From Bacteroidota bacterium (GTDB lineage Bacteria > Bacteroidota > Bacteroidia > Cytophagales > Hymenobacteraceae): DNA of 5,873 bases. Shown here in pieces: positions 1 to 4,692 of this stretch. A program made the position numbers and the translations under genes. The notes beneath the pieces are model-generated. The model worked only from the letters and a program-made list of their open reading frames with translations. It ran no database searches and was not told the origin of the DNA. The stretch's first letter is position 1. Each line of letters opens with the position of its first letter. Location of the stretch: NCBI GenBank assembly GCA_023424725.1, contig JAFADQ010000350.1, positions 1 through 5,873 on the forward strand. Reading direction: 5' to 3'.

Positions 1-816
1 CACGCCTTCTTTGCGGTTGATAACGTAAAAACGACCCAGATTTTGTGGAATCTGAACAAAGGTTAGCCGTTTCTGGTCTTTAGAAACTTCGGCCGCTTTG
101 GTTACAACGCCAAATATCAGAAGCTGATTCATCAGCAGCGGGAAGCCGTGGTAATTATCCCACATCATGGGCGTAAGCAACGGATAAATGGTTTTCTTGA
201 AATAAGAATCGCATTTATTCTGCTCGCTTTCCGACAGCTCGTTTATTTTTAATATATGCAGCCCGTTTTTCTGAAAAAGCGGCTTTAGCTCTGTGTTATA
301 AATATAATTCTGGTCGGTAACGAACCGGTGCGCGAATTCCAGCAGTTTTTTGCGGAATGGCAGTTCGCGCAGGCCCGAATAATCTATCCGTTCTTTGCCG
401 TAATCAATATAATTATATAAAGAACCAACCCTGATGGTAAAAAACTCATCGAGATTAGAGGCTGTGATGGCCAAAAACTTAAGCCTGTCGAACAAACTTT
501 TGCCGGCATCGCGCGACTGGTCCAGCACCCGGTAATTAAACCGCAGCCAGCTTAGGTCGCGGCTAATGTAGCGGCTTCGCTGAATAAGATCGGGTTGCCG
601 GTGCACAGACGGCTGGCCTGTAATGGCACCCGCGGCAGGTTCCGAATCTTTATCTGCTTCCGGCGAGGAGTGTATTTCGGGCAGGATTTCGGCATTTATC
701 AGGTCGTCGTCCAGTAAAGGTTCGTCGTTAACAGAGGTAGCGGCATCCAGGGGGCTGCCTGGCGCGAACTCGTCGGGTCCGGAATTAGATGTATTAGAGG
801 GTAAATCTGAAAGCAT
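1..816 (-). CDS. ppk1: Polyphosphate kinase 1, N-terminal part (runs off the left edge)
   Basis: Ppk1 reversibly transfers the gamma phosphate of ATP onto inorganic polyphosphate chains. The window holds 272 codons. Residues 83-93 read YISRDLSWLRF, and N121 begins an NLDEFF motif; together these mark the Ppk1 N-terminal domain, where this Asn contributes to ATP binding in characterised enzymes. Residues from about 190 continue into the head domain. The catalytic histidines and C-terminal phospholipase-D-like domains lie beyond the edge. ATG at 816 is the only ATG before the conserved core, and an in-frame stop lies at 874-876. A GTG at codon 71 is the only nearby alternative. Before the core is an unusual 82-residue tail, low in complexity and rich in Asp, Glu, Pro and Ser. 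No Shine-Dalgarno motif is visible, as is usual in Bacteroidota. The gene lies in the same direction as gyrB. The family assignment is very secure. Confidence 0.96.
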   Translation of the reverse strand, partial: MLSDLPSNTSNSGPDEFAPGSPLDAATSVNDEPLLDDDLINAEILPEIHSSPEADKDSEPAAGAITGQPSVHRQPDLIQRSRYISRDLSWLRFNYRVLDQSRDAGKSLFDRLKFLAITASNLDEFFTIRVGSLYNYIDYGKERIDYSGLRELPFRKKLLEFAHRFVTDQNYIYNTELKPLFQKNGLHILKINELSESEQNKCDSYFKKTIYPLLTPMMWDNYHGFPLLMNQLLIFGVVTKAAEVSKDQKRLTFVQIPQNLGRFYVINRKEGV

Positions 817-952
817 AGTGAAGCGGAAAAACAAAAAAAGAACAGTTTCTGAGCCTTCTTTGTGGTTAAGTACTTAAACGCAGGGCCGTAATAAGTGTAT
901 GATACGAATTAATAAAAAATTACTGACGAAACAAAGGCATCTGTTAATAATA
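817..952 (-). promoter_or_regulatory. Leader/intergenic region upstream of ppk1 with a weak promoter candidate
   Basis: This A/T-rich stretch separates ppk1 from the small ORF upstream. On the minus strand a perfect -33 TTTG lies at 935-932. Twenty bases further is TAATTCGT at 911-904, which keeps only the TA and part of the TTTG of the -7 consensus. If used, it would give a leader of about 80 bases. The -7 match is poor, so this is only a candidate. Nothing else stands out here. Confidence 0.25.
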
Positions 953-1093
953 CTACTTTAATGGCATTTTAACCCTATAAAACCCATTATCAGGCTCGGT
1001 TTTAGTACCTGCGAGGGCCAAAAAAGCGGCTGCCGCAACCAAATATATAAGCAAACCGCCAAATAAGTTTTTAATGTTACAATAGATTATCAT
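953..1093 (-). CDS. Putative small single-pass membrane protein, 46 residues
   Basis: I do not recognise this family. The ORF opens with ATG at 1093, directly preceded in frame by a TAG, and ends in TAG at 953-955. The protein has a short polar N-terminus ending in NIKN. A continuous hydrophobic segment follows at about residues 11-28 (FGGLLIYLVAAAAFLALA). A polar, charged tail begins with GTKTEPDNG. This is the shape of a membrane-anchored small protein or a signal-anchor. It sits between the gyrB terminator hairpin and ppk1 on the same strand, and no convincing promoter of its own is visible. Against a real gene are its short length, the lack of a ribosome binding site and the absence of any family match I can name. 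The clean signal-anchor architecture is the reason for including it. Confidence 0.42.
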   Translation of the reverse strand: MIIYCNIKNLFGGLLIYLVAAAAFLALAGTKTEPDNGFYRVKMPLK

Positions 1094-1112
1094 CTACAAT
1101 AGCTTTAAACGC

Positions 1113-1140
1113 AAACAGGGCAACTAAAGCTGCCCTGTTT
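1113..1140 (-). terminator. Hairpin terminator downstream of gyrB
   Basis: AAACAGGGCA (1113-1122) and TGCCCTGTTT (1131-1140) form a perfect 10-bp stem with an 8-base loop. It starts 24 bases past the gyrB stop codon. On the minus strand the stem ends in TTT and is followed by GCGTTT, so the U tract is interrupted and termination may be partial. The placement fits the 3' end of the gyrB transcript. Confidence 0.6.
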
Positions 1141-1163
1141 ACCATATATCTGTTAATTACTAC

Positions 1164-3125
1164 TTATACATCCAATCGTGCGTATTTGGCGTTGCGCTCA
1201 ATAAATTCTCTTCTCGGAGCAACTTCATCGCCCATCAGCATAGAGAATAAATGATCTGCCTCGGCTGCCGATTCTATGGTTACCTGCTTTAACGAGCGCG
1301 ACTCGGGGCGCATAGTGGTGGTCCAGAGCTGCTCCGGATTCATCTCACCCAGACCTTTGTAGCGCTGTATGCCCACCGAGCTTTCGTTGCCGCCTTTGGC
1401 CAGTTCTTTCACGGCTTCTTCGCGGTCTTGCTCTGTCCAGCAATAGCGCTCTTCCTTGCCTTTCTTCACCAGATAAAGCGGAGGCAGAGCGATATAGATG
1501 TACCCGTTATCGATCAATTCTTTCATATAACGGAAGAAGAACGTGAGGATAAGCGTACGAATATGCGAGCCGTCGATGTCGGCATCCGTCATGATGATAA
1601 TACGGTGATAGCGAAGTTTTTCCAGGTTAAGGGCCTTATCGTCTTCGGGAGTTCCGAAGCTTACGCCAAGCGCCGTTATCATGTTCTTTATCTCGTCGTT
1701 ATCGTAAATACGGTGCTCCTGGGCTTTTTCTACGTTCAGGATCTTACCCCTAAGTGGCAGGATGGCCTGGAATTTACGGTCGCGGCCCTGCTTGGCAGAT
1801 CCACCAGCCGAGTCGCCCTCTACCAGGTAGAGTTCGCACACCGCCGGGTCAGATTCGGAGCAGTCGGCAAGTTTACCAGGCAAACCGGTGCCCGAAAGCA
1901 CGCTTTTACGCTGCACCATTTCGCGGGCTTTGCGGGCGGCGGCACGGGCCTGCGCGGCAAGCACTACTTTAGAAATAATTATCTTGGCCTCGCGCGGATG
2001 TTCTTCCAGGTATGTATTCAGCATTTCGCCAACTGCCTGGTTTACCGCGCCGCTCACATCGCTGTTTCCGAGTTTGGTTTTGGTTTGGCCTTCAAACTGC
2101 GGCTCTGCAACTTTAACAGAAATAACGGCGGTTAATCCTTCACGGAAATCGTCGCCTGTAATTTCTACTTTCACCTTATCTAGCATGCCCGACTTATCGG
2201 CGTAAGCTTTAAGCGTACGGGTTAGCGCGCTCCGGAAACCGGCTACGTGCGTACCGCCCTCTATGGTGTTGATGTTGTTTACGTAACTGAAAATGTTTTC
2301 TGAGTACGATGTGTTGTACTGCATGGCTACCTCTACCGGCACATTACCTTTTTCGCTTTCTATGTATAGCGGCTCCGGCAGCAGGCTGTCGCGGGCATCG
2401 TCCAGGTAGGTAACAAATTCTTTAAGGCCACCTTCAGAGAAGAACGTTTCGCCCAAAAACTCGCCGTTTTCCTGCTTCTCACGCATATCGGTGAGGTTTA
2501 TGGTGATACCCTTATTAAGGTAAGCGAGCTCGCGCAGACGCCCGGCAACGGTATCGTACTTATATTCTGTATGGGTAAAAATGCTGTCGTCGGGCTGGAA
2601 ATGAACAGTGGTACCCGTGCGGTCTGTCTCGCCAATTTCCTTAACCGGGTACATTGGCTGGCCAATCTGGTACTCCTGCTGGTGCACCTTGCCCTTGCGG
2701 TGCACGGTAACGCTCAGGTGTTTAGAAAGTGCGTTAACGCAGCTTACGCCCACACCGTGCAAACCACCCGAAACTTTGTAGCTGTCTTTATCGAACTTAC
2801 CACCGGCGTGCAGCACCGTCATTACAACTTCCAGCGCCGAGCGGCCTTCTTTGGCGTGGAAATCAGTAGGAATTCCGCGGCCGTTATCGCTTACCGAAAT
2901 CGAGTTTCCTTCGTGAATAGTAACATTTATGGTATCGCAGTGGCCGGCAAGGGCTTCGTCAATCGAGTTATCTACAACTTCCCACACCAGGTGGTGCAAG
3001 CCTTTCATTCCGATATCGCCAATGTACATGGCAGGTCGTTTTCTTACGGCTTCCAGGCCTTCCAGCACCTGAATACTATCGGCGGTATAATCGGATCTGT
3101 CTCTGGCTATTATTTCTTCGCTCAT
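1164..3125 (-). CDS. gyrB: DNA gyrase subunit B
   Basis: GyrB is the ATPase subunit of the cytoplasmic A2B2 gyrase that introduces negative supercoils. The 653-residue protein is complete. The GHKL ATPase domain shows EVVDNSIDEA at 49-58 (E49 the general base), DNGRGIP at 80-86 and GGLHGVGVS at 120-128. The transducer domain carries QTK at 347-349, where the Lys contacts ATP. The TOPRIM domain shows VEGDSAGGSAKQG at 435-447 (catalytic E436) and DADID at 514-518 for metal binding. The tail contains QRYKGLGEMNPEQLW at 587-601 and ends in ARLDV. The length and the absence of a large insertion after TOPRIM fit non-proteobacterial GyrB. The wording around VEGDSAGG and LPLRGKILNVEK favours GyrB over ParE. 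The frame stays open up to a TTG at 3164, but ATG at 3125 is preferred because the protein then begins MSEEIIARD and the -7 promoter box overlaps the region just before the TTG. No key residue is missing. Confidence 0.98.
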   Translation of the reverse strand: MSEEIIARDRSDYTADSIQVLEGLEAVRKRPAMYIGDIGMKGLHHLVWEVVDNSIDEALAGHCDTINVTIHEGNSISVSDNGRGIPTDFHAKEGRSALEVVMTVLHAGGKFDKDSYKVSGGLHGVGVSCVNALSKHLSVTVHRKGKVHQQEYQIGQPMYPVKEIGETDRTGTTVHFQPDDSIFTHTEYKYDTVAGRLRELAYLNKGITINLTDMREKQENGEFLGETFFSEGGLKEFVTYLDDARDSLLPEPLYIESEKGNVPVEVAMQYNTSYSENIFSYVNNINTIEGGTHVAGFRSALTRTLKAYADKSGMLDKVKVEITGDDFREGLTAVISVKVAEPQFEGQTKTKLGNSDVSGAVNQAVGEMLNTYLEEHPREAKIIISKVVLAAQARAAARKAREMVQRKSVLSGTGLPGKLADCSESDPAVCELYLVEGDSAGGSAKQGRDRKFQAILPLRGKILNVEKAQEHRIYDNDEIKNMITALGVSFGTPEDDKALNLEKLRYHRIIIMTDADIDGSHIRTLILTFFFRYMKELIDNGYIYIALPPLYLVKKGKEERYCWTEQDREEAVKELAKGGNESSVGIQRYKGLGEMNPEQLWTTTMRPESRSLKQVTIESAAEADHLFSMLMGDEVAPRREFIERNAKYARLDV

Positions 3126-3165
3126 ATTGGGCTTTTTTCTACAATATATTCTATATATAGACAAG

Positions 3166-3198
3166 CAAAATTAAGGCTTTTTCGTTTCATTTCCCACA
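3166..3198 (-). promoter_or_regulatory. Bacteroidota-type promoter of gyrB
   Basis: TAATTTTG at 3173-3166 on the minus strand matches the -7 consensus TAnnTTTG exactly. A partial -33 element, TGTG for TTTG, lies at 3198-3195 with a 21-base spacer, slightly longer than the usual 19-20. Transcription would begin near 3160, giving a leader of about 35 bases to the ATG at 3125. The -7 match is strong and the -33 match is weak. Confidence 0.55.
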
Positions 3199-3378
3199 CT
3201 TATTACGGGTTTATGATTTAGGCTGCGAAGGGCAAAAAAACGCGCATTGCAGGCTAATTTTAATTTGGTACGGTAGTAACAGAAGTAAAGAAAAACCAGG
3301 AGCAAAAGCGGCACCTTTAAAAAACTGTAAAGGCCAAAAACGTATGCATCTGACAGGAAAATAATGAATGCTTATGCG

Positions 3379-3406
3379 CTGCCAGGGCTATTTTTGCCCC
3401 TTGCAG
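3379..3406 (-). terminator. Imperfect hairpin after the 62-residue gene
   Basis: CTGC (3379-3382) pairs with GCAG (3403-3406). Inside this, AGGGC (3384-3388) pairs with the GCCCCT run at 3396-3401 if one base is bulged. The hairpin begins 7 bases past the stop codon at 3414, where a terminator would be expected. No U tract follows on the minus strand, so function as an intrinsic terminator is doubtful. The rest of the stretch 3174-3413 shows only the gyrB promoter and no supported gene. Confidence 0.3.
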
Positions 3407-3413
3407 GTTCTTA

Positions 3414-3602
3414 TTATTGATGTTTGCGCAACCTTCTGCCCAGCACCACCACTTTTTTGCTCCCAAACTTCACCAGCATGGCGCCGTTGCTACCCCTGAT
3501 ACATTTGCCATTTCTGTTGTAAACCGCGCTGCAGATATTGTTTTTAAACTCCGCAGAAGTGGCGCGGTCGCCGAGGTAGATGTAGAGTTGAGCGGGTTTC
3601 AT
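3414..3602 (-). CDS. Small basic hypothetical protein, 62 residues
   Basis: No function can be assigned. The protein begins MKPAQLYIYLGDR and contains a short Cys-bearing centre (C24 and GKCIRG at 32-37). It continues with NGAMLVKF and ends in a strongly basic tail, VVVLGRRLRK. Alternating hydrophobic residues suggest a small beta-rich, possibly nucleic-acid-binding fold; this is inference. I have an impression that short proteins with the pattern GDR...GKCIRG...VVVLGR.LRK occur in Hymenobacteraceae-like genomes, but I cannot verify it. The ATG at 3602 is preceded by an A/T-rich stretch and no Shine-Dalgarno motif, as in neighbouring genes. The gene lies upstream of gyrB in the same direction, separated by about 290 bases and a separate gyrB promoter, so co-transcription is not required. 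The repeats at 3624-3766 lie just upstream. Confidence 0.6.
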   Translation of the reverse strand: MKPAQLYIYLGDRATSAEFKNNICSAVYNRNGKCIRGSNGAMLVKFGSKKVVVLGRRLRKHQ

Positions 3603-3623
3603 GCATAAAAATAACGCTTGTGA

Positions 3624-3672
3624 TGGTAAAACGCTACTTGGATTGAAGTTGATTTAGTCGTGGCAAAACGCT
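3624..3672. repeat. Two direct copies of a 12-base motif upstream of the 62-residue gene
   Basis: TGGTAAAACGCT (3624-3635) and TGGCAAAACGCT (3661-3672) match at 11 of 12 bases and start 37 bases apart. Weaker similarity continues to their right, ending in a shared TGAA. The nearer copy lies about 22 bases upstream of the ATG at 3602. The second copy also contributes to the 14-bp inverted repeat described at 3666-3766. This could be a pair of regulator sites or a local duplication. Confidence 0.45.
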
Positions 3673-3818
3673 TCCAGGTCTGAAAAAAGAAGCTGGCAGG
3701 TTTTTGGAAAACGGTGTGGGTTACTAAGGCGCAAACCGTCCAGCGTGCTTTTACCTGGAAGCGTTTCAGTTAACTTGCGGCAGGCGTTTTTTCGGGTGTT
3801 ACCGGGTAAAACCGCCAT
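3654..3818 (-). CDS. Doubtful small ORF, 54 residues
   Basis: The ORF runs from ATG at 3818 to TAA at 3656-3654. Its protein starts MAVLPGNTRKNACRK and ends in FSDLEAFCHD. It has three Cys and many basic residues, with no membrane segment and no recognisable family. In its favour, the minus strand carries AGGAG four bases before the ATG, an unusually good Shine-Dalgarno sequence for this genome, and the next gene starts 51 bases downstream. Against it, the ORF is short and spans the 14-bp inverted repeat, whose two arms encode unrelated residues (ETLPG and DLEAF). The sequence could equally be a structured RNA or a plain spacer. Low confidence. Confidence 0.25.
   Translation of the reverse strand: MAVLPGNTRKNACRKLTETLPGKSTLDGLRLSNPHRFPKTCQLLFSDLEAFCHD
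3666..3766. repeat. 101-base element bounded by a perfect 14-bp inverted repeat
   Basis: AAACGCTTCCAGGT (3666-3679) and ACCTGGAAGCGTTT (3753-3766) are exact reverse complements. Two shorter complementary pairs nest inside: GCTGG (3692-3696) with CCAGC (3740-3744), and ACGGT (3711-3715) with ACCGT (3735-3739). The whole could fold into one long arm as RNA on either strand. No target-site duplication flanks it and no transposase is nearby, so a MITE is not supported. It overlaps the doubtful 54-residue ORF. Confidence 0.6.
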
Positions 3819-3866
3819 ATAACTCCTGTCTCTCCTTTAATCCTATAAATCCCAGTTCAGACAAGA

Positions 3867-3880
3867 AAGCCCGGAGGCTT
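3867..3880 (-). terminator. Short hairpin with U-rich tail, minus strand
   Basis: AAGCC (3867-3871) and GGCTT (3876-3880) form a 5-bp stem with a 4-base loop. On the minus strand it is followed by TCTTGTCT. The stem is short, so this is at most a weak backup terminator. Confidence 0.25.
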
Positions 3881-3890
3881 AATGTAGAAA

Positions 3891-3914
3891 GTTCTTAGCT
3901 GAGAAGCTAAGAAC
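3891..3914. terminator. Perfect 10-bp hairpin downstream of the tRNA cluster
   Basis: GTTCTTAGCT (3891-3900) and AGCTAAGAAC (3905-3914) pair perfectly around a GAGA loop on the plus strand, which is a GNRA tetraloop. On the minus strand the loop is TCTC and the stem is followed by TTTCTA. It lies about 32 bases past the end of the strong tRNA terminator and could act as a second-line terminator. Its orientation is uncertain. Confidence 0.45.
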
Positions 3915-3946
3915 AGGGCGCATTTGATTAAACCATAACTTAAACC

Positions 3947-3984
3947 AAAGAAAAAAGGGCTACGAAACTGATTCATAACCCTTT
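3947..3984 (-). terminator. Intrinsic terminator of the tRNA cluster
   Basis: On the minus strand a 13-bp stem (two G-U pairs) joins 3984-3972 to 3966-3954 around a 5-base loop at 3967-3971. It ends in a TTTTTTCTTT tract reaching 3947. The stem starts 12 bases past the 3' end of tRNA-Arg. Stem, loop and U tract are all as expected for a rho-independent terminator, the clearest in the window. Confidence 0.85.
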
Positions 3985-3995
3985 GACTTTCAATG

Positions 3996-4069
3996 TGATC
4001 CCATTTGGATTCGAACCAAAGACCTACTGCTTAGAAGGCAGTTGCTCTATCCAGCTGAGCTATGGGACC
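3996..4069 (-). tRNA. tRNA-Arg (anticodon UCU)
   Basis: A complete 74-nt cloverleaf can be drawn. The acceptor strands are GGTCCCA and TGGGATC, with one G-U pair and discriminator A. The D arm is GCTC/GAGC, the anticodon stem ACTGC/GCAGT with loop CTTCTAA, and the T arm TTTGG/CCAAA with loop TTCGAAT. The anticodon TCT is at 4035-4033 and reads AGA/AGG codons. CCA is not encoded. It is the last gene of the three-tRNA cluster and is followed by a strong terminator. Confidence 0.97.
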
Positions 4070-4077
4070 GGAAAAGA

Positions 4078-4139
4078 AAGTTGGCAGCCAGCAGAACAGG
4101 CAGAAATACTGCTAACTGTGGACTGCAAACTGCCAACTT
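4078..4139. repeat. Heptamer repeat and inverted-repeat spacer between tRNA-Pro and tRNA-Arg
   Basis: AAGTTGGCAG (4078-4087) and CTGCCAACTT (4130-4139) are perfect reverse complements bounding a 42-base interior. Within the right half, ACTG begins at 4108, 4115, 4122 and 4129, exactly seven bases apart, with a decayed fifth unit ACTT at 4136. Related CTGC units appear in the opposite direction in the left half. This is a short tandem heptamer array folded onto its own inverted copy. On the minus-strand transcript the stem is followed by TTTCTTTT, so processing or partial termination is possible. Confidence 0.7.
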
Positions 4140-4146
4140 AATTTTG

Positions 4147-4221
4147 TCGGGGTGGCAGGATTCGAACCTGCGACCTCCTGCTCCCAAAGCAGGCGCGATG
4201 ACCGGACTACGCTACACCCCG
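4147..4221 (-). tRNA. tRNA-Pro (anticodon UGG)
   Basis: A complete 75-nt cloverleaf can be drawn. The acceptor pair is CGGGGTG with CACCCCG, including the C1-G72 pair typical of bacterial tRNA-Pro, with discriminator A. The anticodon stem is CCTGC/GCAGG with loop TTTGGGA, placing anticodon TGG at 4186-4184. The T arm is GCAGG/CCTGC with loop TTCGAAT. CCA is not encoded. It is the middle gene of the cluster, 63 bases after tRNA-Ser and 77 before tRNA-Arg. Confidence 0.97.
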
Positions 4222-4259
4222 AACTTGCGGCAAAAGTAGAAATTAATTCTCACAATCAC

Positions 4260-4267
4260 CAAATTTA
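4260..4267 (-). promoter_or_regulatory. Possible internal -7 promoter element before tRNA-Pro
   Basis: TAAATTTG on the minus strand matches TAnnTTTG exactly and lies about 40 bases upstream of tRNA-Pro. No -33 TTTG lies at the expected distance, which falls in the 3' end of tRNA-Ser. The spacer is A/T-rich, so a chance match is possible. Confidence 0.25.
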
Positions 4268-4284
4268 TTTTTGTATTCAATTTG

Positions 4285-4372
4285 CGGAGAGAGCGGGATT
4301 CGAACCCGCGGTAGCCTTTAGAGCTACGGCAGTTTAGCAAACTACTGGTTTCAGCCACTCACCCATCTCTCC
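4285..4372 (-). tRNA. tRNA-Ser (anticodon GCU)
   Basis: A complete 88-nt class II cloverleaf can be drawn. The acceptor is GGAGAGA with TCTCTCC and discriminator G, as expected for tRNA-Ser. The anticodon loop TTGCTAA puts GCT at 4338-4336, reading AGC/AGU codons. A long variable arm pairs GTAGC with GCTAC. The T arm is GCGGG/CCCGC with loop TTCGAAT. CCA is not encoded. It is the first gene of the cluster, about 18 bases after the -7 box of the promoter. Confidence 0.97.
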
Positions 4373-4390
4373 GGGGGCTGAATTGTGGTG

Positions 4391-4423
4391 CAAATATACG
4401 GCAACCGGTTTTACATTAGCAAG
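4391..4423 (-). promoter_or_regulatory. Promoter of the Ser-Pro-Arg tRNA cluster
   Basis: TATATTTG at 4398-4391 on the minus strand is an exact TAnnTTTG box. CTTG at 4423-4420 is a three-of-four match to the -33 TTTG, with a 21-base spacer. Transcription would begin near 4385, leaving a leader of roughly a dozen bases before tRNA-Ser, which is typical for a tRNA operon. Confidence 0.65.
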
Positions 4424-4448
4424 CCCGCCGGCAAGATAATGGCGCTTT

Positions 4449-4466
4449 TGGCAAAACTTTTTGCCA
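4449..4466. repeat. 18-bp palindrome in the divergent promoter region
   Basis: TGGCAAAA (4449-4456) and TTTTGCCA (4459-4466) are reverse complements around a 2-base centre. The element lies between the minus-strand tRNA promoter and the plus-strand promoter of the Bat-type operon. It could be an operator or a hairpin. The rest of 4424-4533 shows no gene and nothing else I can support. Confidence 0.4.
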
Positions 4467-4533
4467 TTTACTGCTTTATTTCAGAGTACATCTGCTCATT
4501 ATCAGCCTTTTCTGGACCGCAATTATTTTACCT

Positions 4534-4564
4534 TCTGCAAAATTAACCTTACCTGCTATCTTTG
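4534..4564 (+). promoter_or_regulatory. Bacteroidota-type promoter of the Bat-like operon
   Basis: TATCTTTG at 4557-4564 matches TAnnTTTG exactly. TCTG at 4534-4537 is a three-of-four match to the -33 TTTG, with the preferred 19-base spacer. Transcription would begin near 4571, about 108 bases before the VWA gene and only about 14 before the 35-residue leader ORF. Confidence 0.65.
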
Positions 4565-4584
4565 TAACTACACGTTAGTGGCTT

Positions 4585-4692
4585 ATGGCACCTTTTTTAC
4601 CTCTTGCAGCTTTTTGCGGTTTAGCATTTTTACTTCCGGGTGCTCCTCTCCTGCTGCCGGCTAAAACAATAAAAATAAATGAGCTGGTTTAG
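4585..4692 (+). CDS. Possible leader ORF, 35 residues, overlapping the VWA gene start
   Basis: The ORF runs from ATG at 4585 to TAG at 4690-4692, overlapping the VWA gene by 14 bases in another frame. It encodes a hydrophobic peptide with a Leu/Ala/Pro-rich stretch at about residues 4-26 and a short polar end, TIKINELV. It is the first ATG after the promoter, and its stop lies just past the VWA start codon, an arrangement compatible with translational coupling or an upstream ORF. The T/C-rich composition could yield such a peptide by chance, and I know no family for it. Confidence 0.22.
   Translation: MAPFLPLAAFCGLAFLLPGAPLLLPAKTIKINELV

Noticed and set aside
1020..1047. GCGG-CCGC hairpin followed by six T on the minus strand, and a TATATTTG promoter-like box just upstream.
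   Set aside because: The stem is only four bp, and both elements fall within the coding frame of the putative 46-residue membrane protein, where the Ala codons explain the GC-rich stretch.
1428..3221. Long plus-strand open frames opposite gyrB, up to 235 codons.
   Set aside because: They mirror the gyrB coding frame on the other strand, show no recognisable domain, and gyrB itself is beyond doubt.
3171..3314. Minus-strand ORF with a GTG start, 47 residues, beginning with a hydrophobic Leu/Val/Phe stretch.
   Set aside because: It has no ATG, no ribosome binding site, and its stop lies inside the gyrB -7 promoter box. The hydrophobic start can arise from the T/C-rich strand.
3666..3766. MITE-like interpretation of the 101-base element with 14-bp terminal inverted repeats.
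   Set aside because: The flanks show no target-site duplication and only one copy is present here, so transposition is unsupported.
3996..4069. tRNA-Arg 3' end as a possible integration site for a mobile element.
   Set aside because: No second copy of the tRNA 3' end is present in the window, and no integrase or phage gene is visible.
4042..4337. Plus-strand frames through the tRNA genes.
   Set aside because: They translate the reverse complement of tRNA sequence; peptides such as GFEP appear whenever a tRNA T arm is read this way.
4461..4664. Plus-strand 67-residue frame before the VWA gene.
   Set aside because: It needs a TTG start inside the 18-bp palindrome, upstream of the predicted promoter, and shows no protein-like features.
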